A stretch of DNA of 64,000 nt from assembly GCA_011033025.1 (NCBI GenBank), contig WFMF01000034.1, positions 620,001 through 684,000 of the forward strand. The letters run 5' to 3'. The notes beneath the pieces were generated by a model, which saw only the letters and a list, made by a program, of their open reading frames with translations, had not been told where the DNA came from and searched no databases. Numbering within the stretch: the first letter of the stretch is position 1; each line of letters begins with the position of its first letter. Position numbers and translations under genes: made by a program. This stretch comes from Beroe forskalii. Taxonomy: Eukaryota > Ctenophora > Nuda > Beroida > Beroidae. Of the stretch, positions 1-12,320 are shown piece after piece.

Positions 1-400
1 CAGCCCCGCGGTGGACCCGCCAGCCCCGCGGCGGACCTGCTGCGGACTCCGACAAATTCCGCAATAGAAATTTTTTGGCGGAATTCAGTGGACCCACGGC
101 GGACTTCCTCAAAGCCCGCCACGGAACCGCGGGTCCGCCGCGGACCCCCCGGGGCCCGGCGGACACCCCGCCGCGGAGTCGTCAAAAACTCCGCCAAAAA
201 AGTCCGCTGCGGAAACCCCAGAGTTCACAGCAAAAGTCCGCCGCAGAACCCCACTCCGCCAGCGGAATCGGTCAACAAACTCCGCCAGTGGACCCAAGTC
301 CGCGGCGGACTCCAGTCCGCGGACTCTGCTACACTTGCGGAATCCGCTGGCGGAATCCACGGACCAAAGCCCGCTGGCGGACTTTAAGTGAAATGTACAA
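1..400. repeat. GC-rich degenerate minisatellite (GGCGGACTCC-like)
   Basis: Irregular repetition of short words such as GGCGGACTCCG and CCGCTGGCGGA across the whole stretch, with unit lengths near 10-11 bases. Reading frames here are open only because of the GC-rich repetition. It lies on the 3' side of the P450 exon ending at 502, so it is probably intronic or downstream of that gene. No P450 heme-binding exon is visible in it. Confidence 0.75.
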
Positions 401-501
401 ATAATTCTTAACGAAGTAATATTATCGAGCACAGGTCACATTTTGTGATAAGACGAAATGATACTGAAAGGAAAATGAATAATGATCAATAATTATACTA
501 C

Positions 502-2243
502 CTGTGTGACACAGGGACTGGTGGGTAAAGTCTCTGGGTCTCTGATATGCACGCCGTTATCAAGGGAATGTCTTTCTTCCACCAGTTAGTTGCAGTGCTG
601 GCGGTGTTTATACTGCCCGCCTCCTTTGACACCAGCTGAGTGACAAAAGGATTTTCCAGGATTTTAGCGAATGTGAAAGACGATACGTTGGCAACAGTAT
701 CGTATCCTGCTATCAGAAACATCGTGACATCATCGATCATTTCTTCTTCATCTGGAGCGTTGCACTCTATAATCATGTCGAGGACATCCCATGAATGTTC
801 ACTTTCAATTCCCGAATCATGTCTTGAGTTTTGTTCTAAGACATTCCTTGACTTATTTCCTGAGTCCTTCCTGACCTCCCCCCGTATTGACTCATTTCCT
901 GAGTCCTGCCTGACTGCCTCCCGTCTTCTCCGCCTCCTAATCATCTGGTGAGCGTAGCTCCTCACTTCCTTGACAGCTCTTACAAACTCCAGTTTAATCT
1001 CCCTATCTACCCACGGTACAGCATTACGGACATGATCGAGCCCCCTACTGAACCCTATGCGCAGCAGTGAGTCTATGGACTGTCTGACAATAGCCATCGT
1101 GTGGGTCTGAACCTTCTCCTGACCAAGGACTAGGTGGTTGATGATGTCAAACACCACTTTCTTCATGATCTGTGCCATATCAATCGAGTTTTTCTCAGTT
1201 TTTAACCCCTCTATCAGTTTATCAGTGTGTCGGAATATCACTTTGACCCACCCATCCGAGTTGAAACCCGTGAAAAACCTGCGGATTTTTTGTTTTATTT
1301 ATTTTTGGGGGCACTGGAGATGCAGGCATCATTGCCTGCAATTTTGTAATTTTTCATGATTATCAGATATTATGTCTGAAAAGACGAAAACTAGAGGCGA
1401 ATCCAGCATCATAGAATGAGTTCGTGTCATCTTCAAAAACCCTTACCTGCGGTACTCCCTCCTCTTCCTGAACCAGACCTCACCCCCCGGCTCGTTGAAG
1501 ATGCTGTGCAGCCCGCAGACCCGCTGACCCAGGAAGTAGCCGAGGAAGGGGTAGAGGAACTTCTCTTGGGGCTGGGAGAAGTAGGCGTGCAGCAGCTGGG
1601 GATTCGTGACGCACACCTGCGGGGTAAGGTGTTTATTTTGGAAGTATCCACAAACCCCTGACCCATAGACCAACACAAAGATGCTGGATTTTGAAATTCT
1701 GGACTCTGTTTCCAAATGGAGAAACGCGCAATAAGTCCTCACCTTTTTCCGACAATTCTGAGAATGGCCAAATTGAAGAAAATCACCGGCATGCATGCCT
1801 GCGCCCCCTAAAGAAGAACCATACCTGGGGGGTGGTGAGCAGCCAGAGCAGATGCAGGTCTGGGTACTCAATGCTCCATTTCATTCGCAGACTAAACGGG
1901 GTGCCCTCCCGTGCTGTTACTGCTTTAAGTTCCGACAAGTGACCTGAAAAGGATGAAATTGCCTAGTTTGGGCTGGAGGTAAGGACTCTGATCTTAGGCT
2001 CTAGGAGCATCCAGCAAGAAGCAGCTTTAAGCTGAAATGTATCAAAAGTTCTCATTCATTGATCCATTGGCCCCATTACTCCAAACTACCCTTGTTTACA
2101 TACAACCAGCATACACACTTACCATAAACTAGGGATGATCTCGGTGGCCCTGGCAGATGCCAGTATTTTGTAATGTTGTAAACGTGTTTGAGCAGGACCC
2201 ATGACAAAGTTAAGAACACAATCAACAAAGTACCAGCTAGCAT
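502..2243 (-). CDS. Cytochrome P450, CYP46/clan-4-like, 5' part (four exons)
   Basis: Membrane-bound haem monooxygenase; the family oxidises lipids or sterols at the endoplasmic reticulum. Exons on the minus strand: 2243-2123, 1943-1825, 1616-1447 and 1278-502. All have GT-AG borders and matching phases, giving about 395 residues. Exon 1 starts with a hydrophobic anchor (residues 1-20) followed by the LPGPP hinge (about 30-34) and runs into GHLSELK. Later landmarks are LYPFLG..FLGQRV and the RKRREYRRFF helix-C region, the I-helix AGYDT motif (about 327-331) and the K-helix ETQR motif (about 383-386) followed by LYPPVPV. The cysteine heme loop is absent, because the gene continues past the donor at 502 towards or beyond the window start. 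Between helices G and I there is a low-complexity insertion (about 252-298) of repeated DSGNES/DSGIES words. CYP46-like is my best family guess from PGPPRS and the FGERLFG-like block; other clan-4 or clan-3 families are possible. Confidence 0.9.
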
Positions 2244-3028
2244 GTTTCAGACTTCTGAAAGAAAGTAACAGAAACCTATCGAGCAACAATGGCTTAAAGC
2301 TCAGTTCTGACTGATATTACATTCTTACGATGTTTCATGTCACTAATAACCATTATCAGCTTCGACATAAAGAAAACAAAGGTGCTTTTTATTTCACCAG
2401 TACAATGAAACTCAAACGTCGTGAGCTCGAAAAACAAAAAGGAAAATATCGTCACTGTATAATTGGATGCGAAATTGTGTAATGTAATATTTAGTAGACC
2501 TGAAAGTTAGATGGGTCATACTGTCATGAGCAAAACTCAAGCTGGAATATCTACGTGCCTCGCCTGGCTAATGGGTTTCAACTTCATATGTGCCTGCTAA
2601 GTGCCCATGCTAGCAATTTTCTTGACTTAACTCCAACATTTGATTGCATTGTGATAGTATTTGATGGAATTGATACAGCTTAGAGTCATATCAAAACATT
2701 TATCATTGCTTTCTGACAGTACGTGACCAACTTATGACAAACTAAGTGAAACACATCGATCTTAACTATAAGAACCCAATCGTCAGATTAGAAGACAAAG
2801 TTCAACAATGACAATAAAACAACGAGCTAGATCCGCTCCTTTATATATTTGATTAATCTGAAAAACTGCAAATGAATTAAATGAATAAGATAACGTCATT
2901 ACGAATTAGGCAAAAAATTATGCAAAAAAATATTAGGGATATGCAAAATTATGGAATTCTTTTCACGAGATTAAGTTTTAGTGAGACCTTGTCGGCTCAT
3001 AAAACCGAGACCATATTCACGAAAACTT
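2244..3028. other. Intergenic, AT-rich, upstream of the P450
   Basis: No convincing coding exon on either strand and no clear repeat. It contains the P450 5' flank. A TTTATATATTTG word near 2841 is compatible with a core promoter on either strand but is not diagnostic. Confidence 0.5.
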
Positions 3029-3178
3029 AACAAGGAGCTCAGTGATACCTAACAAGGAGCTCAGTGATACCTAACAAGCAGCTCAGTGATACCTAACAAG
3101 CAGCTCAGTGATCACCTAACAAGGAGCTCAGTGATACCTAACAAGCAGCTCAGTGATCACCTAACAAGGAGCTCAGTG
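3029..3178. repeat. 22-bp minisatellite (CCTAACAAGGAGCTCAGTGA)
   Basis: About seven units of CCTAACAAGGAGCTCAGTGA plus TA or TCA, some with AAGCAG in place of AAGGAG. One further unit appears at 4528-4551, after the ORF1 element. The element therefore appears to have inserted into the array. Confidence 0.9.
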
Positions 3179-4527
3179 TATACAACATTGCAATTTACAT
3201 TTCGTTGCGTTTTTATCTCTCTGTGCAGTTTACTGATAAGTGCATGTCACACACCATTAACACTTGCAAGTGATATACTTGGAATACAGCGTGTATAGAA
3301 GTGTACATTGTACAACTACATCCGGCACCCCAAGCATCATGGAGGAGCGATATTCTTTGGATAGCACACAGAATCTCTTGTTCGATGTTTCTACGATGTT
3401 ACACGAGTTTTTGCTCGAAACGCAGTGTAACGATTTCAGCAAAATGACCCACGAAAAGTTTGCTAGTGCAAAGTATGAGAAGGAGGTATTATCAGTGTGG
3501 CTGGTAGAAACAGTGAAGCAACTCAAACTGAAAGTTTCGACGGGGAAAATCGACGAGCTCAAGGAAGAAGTTATCAGCCTGCAGAAAAGTGAACTCCAAA
3601 AACAGAGAAAACAGTTTGATGAGGCTCAGAGTGAGACGGTGGGAAGACTCCAAAAAACGCTGAAATCAGAGTTAAAGAGCTGCAGTGACGCTGTGGCATC
3701 CAGTATCAGTATACAAGCACCGAAAGTATCTGCTAAGGACATTGCTAGCGCTGTCAAGGATGTTGTCAAGACGGAGGACAGGAGTAAAAGCGTCATTCTG
3801 TACGGGGTAAAGGAAGAGGAAAGTGAGGAGGTGGAGAGGACTGTAAGTGACGTGTTCAGCAAGGTGGGAGAGAAGCCTCATGTAGGGTTTTGTGGGAGAC
3901 TAGGCAAGAAGTCAGCTGACAGACCCCGTCCCATAAAGGTCTGTCTCACGAGCAGTGACGCAGCTACAAGACTCAGGAAGTGTGGGAAGAAGTTGAGAGA
4001 AACTACATCGACTCGAAATGTGTTCATAGCACCAGACTTGACCCTCGAGGAGAGAATGGAGCGGAAGAAGCTGGTAGACCAGATGAAAGCGAAGAAGAGT
4101 GCGACACCCGAGAGACATTTCTACATTTCTAGAGGCAGTGTCAGGTGCAGTGACTCACCCGCAACCCGTATACAGACAGCAGCTGCACCTGCACCTGCTA
4201 CTGTACCCGCAACTCGCACACAAACCGCTATTGGACAATGGACCTGGTGTACTAGCGCAGTATTTCGATTCTTTGAATTCTTCAAAAGTAAAAAACAATA
4301 ACTGTAAATTGCAAACTCAAGCTAATGGCGCAAAATCTTGAAAACTTTTTGCAGCCGAGCATTACTAGCATTTTGAAGCGTGCGCTGATTGAGATAATGT
4401 GAAAATTTTTTCCTTACGACTTGCAGGGACGAATTTTATATTCATCTATTGATATTTCTATGATTTTATGTCTGACATTACTATATTGTAATTTGACATT
4501 GTATGCTATATATTCTAATATATATTC
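3179..4527 (+). mobile_element. ORF1-only LINE-like element
   Basis: A 1.35-kb block bounded on both sides by the same 22-bp repeat. It holds one open frame (3339-4301) of LINE ORF1 type and an AT-rich tail ending in TATATATTC. No reverse transcriptase or endonuclease frame is present. The second related element in the window (20166-21365) has the same make-up, which argues that loss of ORF2 is a property of the lineage and not an accident of this copy. Exact ends are uncertain because no target-site duplication can be separated from the array units. Confidence 0.65.
3339..4301 (+). CDS. LINE ORF1-type nucleic-acid-binding protein
   Basis: Open frame of about 320 residues from the ATG at 3339 (MEERYSLDSTQ); an in-frame ATG at 3264 would add 25 residues. 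The N-terminal half is helical and probably coiled coil (KLKVSTGKIDELKEEVISLQ onward). The second half has an RRM-like fold signature of ORF1 proteins: SKSVILYGVKEEE, then GRLGKK..RPRPIKV, then NVFIAPDLTLEERMERKKLV. It is clearly paralogous to the minus-strand frame at 20443-21342, sharing the order of SDAV, EDRSKS/EDRNKN, RPRPxKV and TLEER motifs. ORF1 proteins bind element RNA and act as chaperones in retrotransposition. Here no partner ORF2 is present, so any mobility would have to be supplied in trans. Confidence 0.75.
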   Translation: MEERYSLDSTQNLLFDVSTMLHEFLLETQCNDFSKMTHEKFASAKYEKEVLSVWLVETVKQLKLKVSTGKIDELKEEVISLQKSELQKQRKQFDEAQSETVGRLQKTLKSELKSCSDAVASSISIQAPKVSAKDIASAVKDVVKTEDRSKSVILYGVKEEESEEVERTVSDVFSKVGEKPHVGFCGRLGKKSADRPRPIKVCLTSSDAATRLRKCGKKLRETTSTRNVFIAPDLTLEERMERKKLVDQMKAKKSATPERHFYISRGSVRCSDSPATRIQTAAAPAPATVPATRTQTAIGQWTWCTSAVFRFFEFFKSKKQ

Positions 4528-4551
4528 CTAACAAGGAGCTCAGTGATCATT

Positions 4552-4979
4552 TGCCACACTCTGAGTGAAAAAAAATCATAAACTTCACAAAAATTGAAAA
4601 ATTATAAATTATGACATTGACATCAAACTTCTTGTTTCTTGAACCCCCCATTCATATCGCATTGCATGCATTGGCCAATATCCAATAAACGCATCGTATC
4701 CAATAATGGAATGCTTTGACAAGGACAGTAGGTTATTAACTTCTCTATTGGCTGCAGATGTGCTCTGCTGACTATCTACCTGACGTTCCATGTCGACATT
4801 CATTAATCTGTCAAAATGACATCTCTAAATATAAAATTGTCGTACCCTAAGGCACGTTTCCAGTTAACTTACTGTGCTTCTTTTGAGTTGCTGAGTTGCA
4901 ATTTCAACTGTATCAAACCCTCAAATCTGAAGAATTGCACTGTGCTTTTGTCTCTCCACATATTTGCTGCTGGCTCACC
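4552..4979. other. Upstream flank of the YHYH gene
   Basis: AT-rich non-coding sequence with no repeat recognised. It presumably holds the promoter of the gene starting at 4980; no single element is convincing. Confidence 0.4.
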
Positions 4980-5858
4980 ATGCGGAACCTTACCATCATC
5001 CTTCTCTACTGTGTGATCTCTGCATCAGTCTCACTAACTCGAGAGGAATTGGCAGCCTTCCAACCCCGCATCCAAGGTTACATCGACCCTAACACTGGGA
5101 AGGAAGCTGTTGTGTACGCTTGGGATAGTCTCCTGGGATACCAGGTTATCAGAACCAACGGTATCCCGTCCCACCAAGTGGGGATGTTTGATGAAAATGA
5201 TGAGATTGTCCAACGACCTTACGAGTTGCGGGAAGCCATCACGGAACTCAGGACCCTATCATGCGAGACAAGCCTTTGCGGTGTATGCCCATGAACTTCG
5301 TGGGAATTGCCACGTCTGGAACCCTCATCTACAGCTGGTTTCCCCTCACTCCGGGATGCCTTGACATCAGGAAGGAATCCAAGGAGTTTGATGTTTGTTC
5401 CGGTCATCCATCCCCCTCCCACCACTACCACTACAACTTCTACTCGCCCTGTGTCCAAATCCCGGTGTGTGGGAAACCGTCCCCGATCTACGGTGTTGCT
5501 ATTGACGGGATCCCGATCTACGGTCCTATCAGTGAGGACGGGGTCCAACTGACGAGCCAGGACTTGGACGAGTGTGGAGGTAGAGTGGGGCGGGATGGGA
5601 GATACAAGTACCAGGGAGCTTCCATACCAGATCCCCTACAAGTGGGAGCATCAGGACAAGGAGATAGTTCTTATTGCTTGCTGTCCTCAGGGCTTCGACT
5701 GTGGGAATAGTTGCAAGACAGAGGATGGAAACAAGTTGCTCTGCTTCCAGGAGAGGAAAACCGTGAAGTATTTGACGCGGATAGCTAAAACTTCAGAATC
5801 GGGTACAGTAAGGGCAGCCTTCTCTGTTTTGGTGTTTTCTCTTGTCCTTGGCCTCTAG
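4980..5858 (+). CDS. YHYH-domain secreted/GPI-anchored protein, intronless, with two frame changes
   Basis: Starts at ATG 4980 with a clear signal peptide (MRNLTIILLYCVISASVSL). The first part (to about 5250) runs in one frame and includes YIDPNTGKEAVVYAWDSLLG and NGIPSHQVG. The core continues in another frame (about 5250-5615): GIATSGTLIYSW, then the diagnostic SHHYHYNF, then PIYGVAIDGIPIYGP and LDECGGRVGRDGRYKYQ. The C-terminus returns to the first frame (about 5615-5858) with LPYQIPYKWEHQDKE, CCPQGFDC and a hydrophobic tail (VRAAFSVLVFSLVLGL) that fits a GPI-anchor signal. The shifts cancel each other. That fits two sequencing indels, or a recent pseudogene with otherwise good protein conservation. 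No GT-AG intron explains them. The molecular function of the YHYH family is not established. Confidence 0.8.
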
Positions 5859-6951
5859 AGTCTAGAGAATAGTGTACAGATCTAGTGACTTAACTCTAAA
5901 ACTCGAGATTGAAAATCGGATCAAATTAGGTAAGTAGGTAGTTCTTTCTGGCATGACTGTCTGGAAAAGGATCAGTATTAGGTCATAAGGACGTTTGGAA
6001 TTTGGATAAGCATGGCAAACACTGACTGGGAAGTCAAAAGTTTGATTGTAAACAGTTGGCACATTGAAGGCGATCGAGCAGAATGCTTATTAATGAATTG
6101 TTGGACAAATTGGCAAGTGCTGGGACACCACTGCAGATATGGTGACTGGAGGTCCTGACGGGAACTGCAAATTCCCTGAGCAAACTGCAAAATTATTCAG
6201 ATTGCAGAGCAAATTTCATGGATGTTGCATGAAATCGAAAAATTTGCAGTTTGTTCTAGTGAATTGCATTCAAGACAAGCCTTTCGATAAAGTTATGGTC
6301 CAAACTGCAGTTTGTTTCTTCATCTTCACAAGAAAATCTGCTTTTGCAGGCATTTCTGGGGTCTTTGGTTTTGTTGTAAAAATTATGTTTCCAATTAGTT
6401 GATTCCTGTTCGGAACCTCTGGCTCCTGGGGGCTGCGCCCCCAGACCCCCGCCTTTAATTCAGTAACAATATGAATTTTAAATGTAAACTGAAAAAGTTT
6501 TCTCTTGCAGAAATATCACTTCCACGCAACTTCTAAATATTTGGAACCTCTGGCTTCTGGGGCTGCGCCCCAAGACCCCTGCCCTGTAGATAATGCCCAA
6601 CCTGCTGCTACTATCTGTGAAAGAGGTGGCGCGAAGCGCCGCCGACTGAGCTACAATGAAACCAAACTGCAAGAAATTTCTCGGGAACTGCAAAAAAATA
6701 TTATCTGCACCTATGGCGTGGCTCCCATGACCTTCAGGGTGACATAATTTTTTCTAATATTGCGGAAAAAATTCTCAAAATTCTTATTCATCATATTAGC
6801 AACTCGATGGCGAAGGAATTTTGAAAAAAATAGAAGGTTTGAACTTTAAATTTGTGCTAAAAATGTCATGGCACCCCTGGATGCACCCACCCAAATTATG
6901 AGTGTTGGGTAGGTTCCCGTAGTTTCAGATAGGTTTGGGTTGTTTCAGATA
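5859..6951. other. Intergenic with short interspersed GC repeats
   Basis: Two copies of a GGAACCTCTGGCTYCTGGGG / CTGCGCCCC word (about 6411-6452 and 6541-6583) lie about 130 bases apart. They carry a GGGGGCTGCGCCCCC palindrome. The remainder is AT-rich. From about 6900 a degenerate GGTTTCAGGTGGGTT repeat begins. No gene recognised. Confidence 0.5.
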
Positions 6952-7112
6952 GGGATCGTTTACATATTACGTAATCAACTTTTGGCCGATTTTAACCCCC
7001 CCCTCCCCCTCGTAATCAAGTTTACAGTGGTTGTATTTGCTACAATAACATGTAACGTAATCATTCGGAAACCCCCCTCCCCTCGGTGATTACGTAGTAT
7101 GTGAACGATCCC
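6952..7112. mobile_element. 161-bp MITE with about 26-bp terminal inverted repeats
   Basis: Ends read GGGATCGTTTACATATTACG and, on the opposite strand, GGGATCGTTCACATACTACG, both running on to TAATCA. That is 24 of 26 matches. The element is flanked by ATA on both sides and sits inside a degenerate GGTTTCAGGTGGGTT repeat that resumes at 7113-7230. It has no coding capacity. The superfamily is not certain. Confidence 0.8.
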
Positions 7113-7429
7113 ATAGGTTTCGGGTGGGTTCGGTTGGTTTCAGGTGGGTTCGAGGCTAAATTGGGTGGGTTCAAGGAGGGTTTGGTGGGTTTGGGTGGAT
7201 TCAGGTGGTTTCGGTTAGTTCATGCTTTTAGTATCGGCATTCGGCATGCACTGCATATTGTGAAGGATTATTTTATCCTGATATTAAATGTTGTTTCAGA
7301 GAGCCACTGCAACCTACAGATTTAGTGAAGTGTCGTTGGGCAGAAGAAGTCACCCAAGTTAGTCTATTGTTATGCTCATAGTACCCTACTATCTAGTTAT
7401 ATCTCATGTTGCTTTGGAAGGCGTAACCG

Positions 7430-8880
7430 AGTTTCTAAAAAAGTGGAACAAATGTGTATTAACATATTTGGAACAAAAGTGTAAAAATTTGTCGGCATAT
7501 GTCAGAGGCCAGAGTTTGGTTTGGATTGACTTTTTGATGATCTAAATGTCTTGTAGGGTGATTGAATCGATAGTATTGATAGTTTTTAGTGCTTAATTGC
7601 CACCCTGGTGCCACCAGAGAGCCGCCAAATCCACCTATCTTCATCCAGGTTCTAATAATGGAACAGATGTGTAAAAATTGTTGGCCTTTTTGGAAAAAAA
7701 AGTGTAAAAATTTGTTGATATATGTCAGAGGCTTGAGTTAAGTTTGGATTGACTTTTTGATTCTATAACTGTAGGGGGACTGTAATGGTATAAGTATTTT
7801 ATACACAACAAAAATGCCAACAATTTTCACACATTTGTACCAATTTTTTAGAAACTCGGTTACACTTCCCAAAGCAAGTATAAAGGTTATGTACCATCTA
7901 TTAATCGTCAGATACACTTTATAAAACATCTCTAGCAACAATTTGCGTACCTAAAAAAAGTACGAAAATACCTTTTATACGCATATGTTTCTTTGGCTTT
8001 GGCAAATGTCTGAGGCACCAGGTTTACAATTCCACTAAAACTAATCAATACTATCGATTCTGGTCCCCTTTTTAGATCATCAAAAAGTCAATCCGGGAAC
8101 TCTGGCCTCTAAATATACGGGTTCAACTTTGCCAACAATTTTTACATGTTCCACTTTTTAGAAACTATATGCGCTTCCTAAAACAGGTTTAAGGTAATAT
8201 ACGATCTGTTTATCGTTAGATACACTTTCTAAAACATCTCAGCAATTTGAGTACCTTAAACCCATCAACCGTCAAAAGCATAGAAATACAGGTTATACGC
8301 ATGAAATTAGGTGGCTTTGGCGGCTATCTGGTGGCACCAGGGTGGCAATTCAGCACTAAAAACTTATCAATACTATCGATTCAGTCCCCCTAAAACACAT
8401 TAAGATCATCAAAAAGTCAATCCAAACTAAACTCTGGCCTATGACATATGCCGACAATTTTTACACATTTGTTCCAAATGTGCCAACAATTTTTACACAT
8501 TTGTTCCACTTTTTGAGAAACTATGTCACGCTTCCTAAAGCAGGTTTAAAGGTTATATACGATCTGTCTATCATTAGATACACTTTCTAAAACATCTCTA
8601 GCAACAATTTGAGTACCTTAAACCCATATCCAACCGTCAAAAGTACATAGAAATACGGGTTATACGCATATGAAATTAGGTGGCTTTGGCGGCTATCTGG
8701 TGGCACCAGGGTGGCAATGCAGCACTAAAAACTTATCAATACTATCAATTCAGTCCCCCTAAAACACATTTAGATCATCAAAAAGTCGATCCAAACTAAA
8801 CTCTGGACTCTAACATATGCCGACAATTTTTACACATTTGACATTTGTTCCACTTTTGGGGAAAGATCATATGCATAATT
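7430..8880. repeat. Diverged satellite copies, mixed orientation
   Basis: Diverged relatives of the satellite that follows (8881-13310). Shared words are AGTTTGGTTTGGATTGACTT, GGTGGCTTTGGCGGCTATCT and TGTTCCACTTTTTGAGAAAC. Orientation changes along the stretch: forward near 7430-7640, reversed near 7990-8870. The edge word CCACTTTTGGGGAAAGATCA at 8851 recurs at 13270 and, diverged, near 50910. That suggests it is a true terminus of the repeat family. Confidence 0.8.
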
Positions 8881-11800
8881 AGAGTCAGTCTTTCGCCGAT
8901 TTTGGAACAAAAATGGAACAAAATCGGAACAAATATGTAACAATTGTAAGCATATGTTTGCGGCCAGAGTTTGGTTTGGTTTGACTTTCTGATCATGTAA
9001 ATGTGTTGTAGATACATTGAATCGATAGTTCTGATAAATTTTTAGGGTCAGCCAGCCGTCATGGCGCCGCCAGATAGCCGCCAAAAATACCTATTTTCGT
9101 ACGCATATATGCCGATTTTTCGAGCTGTTTTGACCAGTCCAAATGGGTCATAGGTACTTAAATTGTTGCTACAGATGTTCTAGAGAGTGTATCTGATGAT
9201 ATTTCATCCGTACGTCACGTTGGAAACGTTTGAGGAAGTGGAACATAGTTTCTGGAAAAAGTGGAACAAATGTGTAACAATTGTAAGCATATACACGTAT
9301 ACGTGTAACAATTGTAAGCATATGTTTGCGGCCGGAGTTTGGTTTGGTTTGACTTTCTAATCATGTAAATGTGTTGTAGATACATTGAATCGATAGTTCT
9401 GATAAATTTTTAGGGTCAGCCAGCCGTCATGGCGCCGCCAGATAGCCGCCAAAGCCACCTATTTTCGTACGCATATATGCCGATTTTTCGAGCTGTTTTG
9501 ACCAGTCCAAATGGGTCATAGGTACTCAAATTGTTGCTACAGATGTTCTAGAGAGTGTAACAATTGTAAGCATATACGCGTATGCGTGTAACAATTATAA
9601 GCATATGTTTGCGGCCAGAGTTTGGTTTGGTTTGACTTTCTAATCATGTAAATGTGTTGTAGATACATTGAATCGATAGTTCTGATAAATTTTTAGGGTC
9701 AGCCAGCCGTCATGGCGCCGCCAGATAGCCGCCAAAGCCACCTATTTTCGTACGCATATATGCCGATTTTTCGAGCTGTTTTGACCAGTCCAAATGGGTC
9801 ATAGGTACTCAAATTGTTGCTACAGATGTTCTAGAGAGTGTATCTGATGATATTTCATCCGTACGTCACGTTGGAAACGTTTGAGGAAGTGGAACATAGT
9901 TTCTGGAAAAAGTGGAGCAAATATGTAACAATTGTAAGCATATACGCGTATGCGTGTAACAATTGTAAGCATATGTTTGCGGCCAGAGTTTGGTTTGGTT
10001 TGACTTTCTAATCATGTAAATGTGTTGAAGATACATTGAATCGATAGTTCTGATAAATTTTTAAGGTCAGCCAGCCGTCATGGCGCTGCCAGATAGCCGC
10101 CAAAGCCACCTATTTTCGTACGCATATATGCCGATTTTTCGAGTTGTTTTGACCAGTCCAAATGGGTCATAGGTACTCAAATTGTTGCTACAGATGTTCT
10201 AGAGAGTGTATCTGATGATATTTCATCCGTACGTCACGTTGGAAACGTTTGAGGAAGTGGAACATAGTTTCTGGAAAAAGTGGAACAAATGTGTAACAAT
10301 TGTAAGCATATACGCGTATGCGTGTAACAATTGTAAGCATATGTTTGCGGCCAGAGTTTGGTTTGGTTTGACTTTCTAATCATGTAAATGTGTTGTAGAT
10401 ACATTGAATCGATAGTTCTGATAAATTTTTAGGGTCAGCCAGCCGTCATGGCGCCGCCAGATAGCCGCCAAAGCCACCTATTTTCGTACGCATATATGCC
10501 GATTTTTCACGAGCTGTTTTGACCAGTCCAAATGGGTCATAGGTACTCAAATTGTTGCTACAGATGTTCTAGAGAGTGTATCTGATGATATTTCATCCGT
10601 ACGTCACGTTGGAAACGTTTGAGGAAGTGGAACATAGTTTCTGGAAAAAGTGGAACAAATGTGTAACAATTGTAAGCATATACGCGTATGCGTGTAACAA
10701 TTGTAAGCATATGTTTGCGGCCAGAGTTTGGTTTGGTTTGACTTTCTAATCATGTAAATGTGTTGTAGATACATTGAATCGATAGTTCTGATAAATTTTT
10801 AGGGTCAGCCAGCCGTCATGGCGCCGCCAGATAGCCGCCAAAGCCACCTATTTTCGTACGCATATATGCCGATTTTTCGAGCTGTTTTGACCAGTCCAAA
10901 TGGGTCATAGGTACTCAAATTGTTGCTACAGATGTTCTAGAGAGTGTATCTGATGATATTTCATCCGTACGTCACGTTGGAAACGTTTGAGGAAGTGGAA
11001 CATAGTTTCTGGAAAAAGTGGAACAAATGTGTAACAATTGTAAGCATATACGCGTATGCGTGTAACAATTGTAAGCATATGTTTGCAACCAGAGTTTGGT
11101 TTGGTTTGACTTTCTAATCACGTAAATGTGTTGTAGATACATTGAATCGATAGTTCTGATAAATTTTTAGGATCAGCCAGCCGTCATGGCGCCGCCAGAT
11201 AGCCGCCAAAGCCACCTATTTTCGTACGCATATATGCCGATTTTTCGAGCTGTTTTGACCAGTCCAAATGGGTCATAGGTACTCAAATTGTTGCTACAGA
11301 TGTTCTAGAGAGTGTATCTGATGATATTTCATCCGTACGTCACGTTGGAAACGTTTGAGGAAGTGGAACATAGTTTCTGGAAAAGTGGAACAAATGTGTA
11401 ACAATTGTAAGCATATACGCGTATGCGTGTAACAATTGTAAGCATATGTTTGCGGCCAGAGTTTGGTTTGGTTTGACTTTCTAATCATGTAAATGTGTTG
11501 TAGATACATTGAATCGATAGTTCTGATAAATTTTTAGGGTCAGCCAGCCGTCATGGCGCCGCCAGATAGCCGCCAAAGCCACCTATTTTCGTACGCATAT
11601 ATGCCGATTTTTCGAGCTGTTTTGACCAGTCCAAATGGGTCATAGGTACTCAAATTGTTGCTACAGATGTTCTAGAGAGTGTATCTGATGATATTTCATC
11701 CGTACGTCACGTTGGAAACGTTTGGAGAAGTGGAACATAGTTTCTGGAAAAAGTGGAACAAATGTGTAACAATTGTAAGCATATACGCGTATGCGTGTAA

Positions 11801-12320
11801 CAATTGTAAGCATATGTTTGCGGCCAGAGTTCGGTTTGGTTTGACTTTCCGATCACGTAAATGTGTTGTAGATACATTGAATCGATAGTTCTGATAAATT
11901 TTTAGGGTCAGCCAGTCGTCATGGCGCCGTCAGATAGCCGCCAAAGCCACCTATTTTCGTACGCATATATGCTGATTTTTCGAGCTGTTTTGACCAGTCC
12001 AAATGGGTCATAGGTACTCAAATTGTTGCTACAGATGTTCTAGAGAGTGTATCTGATGATATGTCACGTTGGAAACGTTTGAGGAAGTGGAACATAGTTT
12101 CTGGAAAAAGTGGAACAAATGTGTAACAATTGTAAGCATATACACGTATGCGTGTAACAATTGTAAGCATATGTTTGTTCCCAAACGTTTGGTTTGTCCA
12201 AATATGGGTCAAATATCTCAAATTGTTGCTACAGATATTTTAGAACAATTTGATCCTATGATATTTTGGACCGTACGTCAAAACGTTGGAAACGTTTGAA
12301 AAATGGAACATAGTTTCTGA
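8881..12320. repeat. Satellite array, unit about 366 bp, direct copies
   Basis: At least eight head-to-tail units. Each contains GTCAGCCAGCCGTCATGGCG, GCCGATTTTTCGAGCTGTTT, GATATTTCATCCGTACGTCA and two ACAATTGTAAGCATAT words around an ACGCGTATGCG core. Most units are nearly identical, with one shortened unit around 9540-9700 and a diverged last unit near 12180-12320. Short reading frames in it are not supported as genes. Confidence 0.92.
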
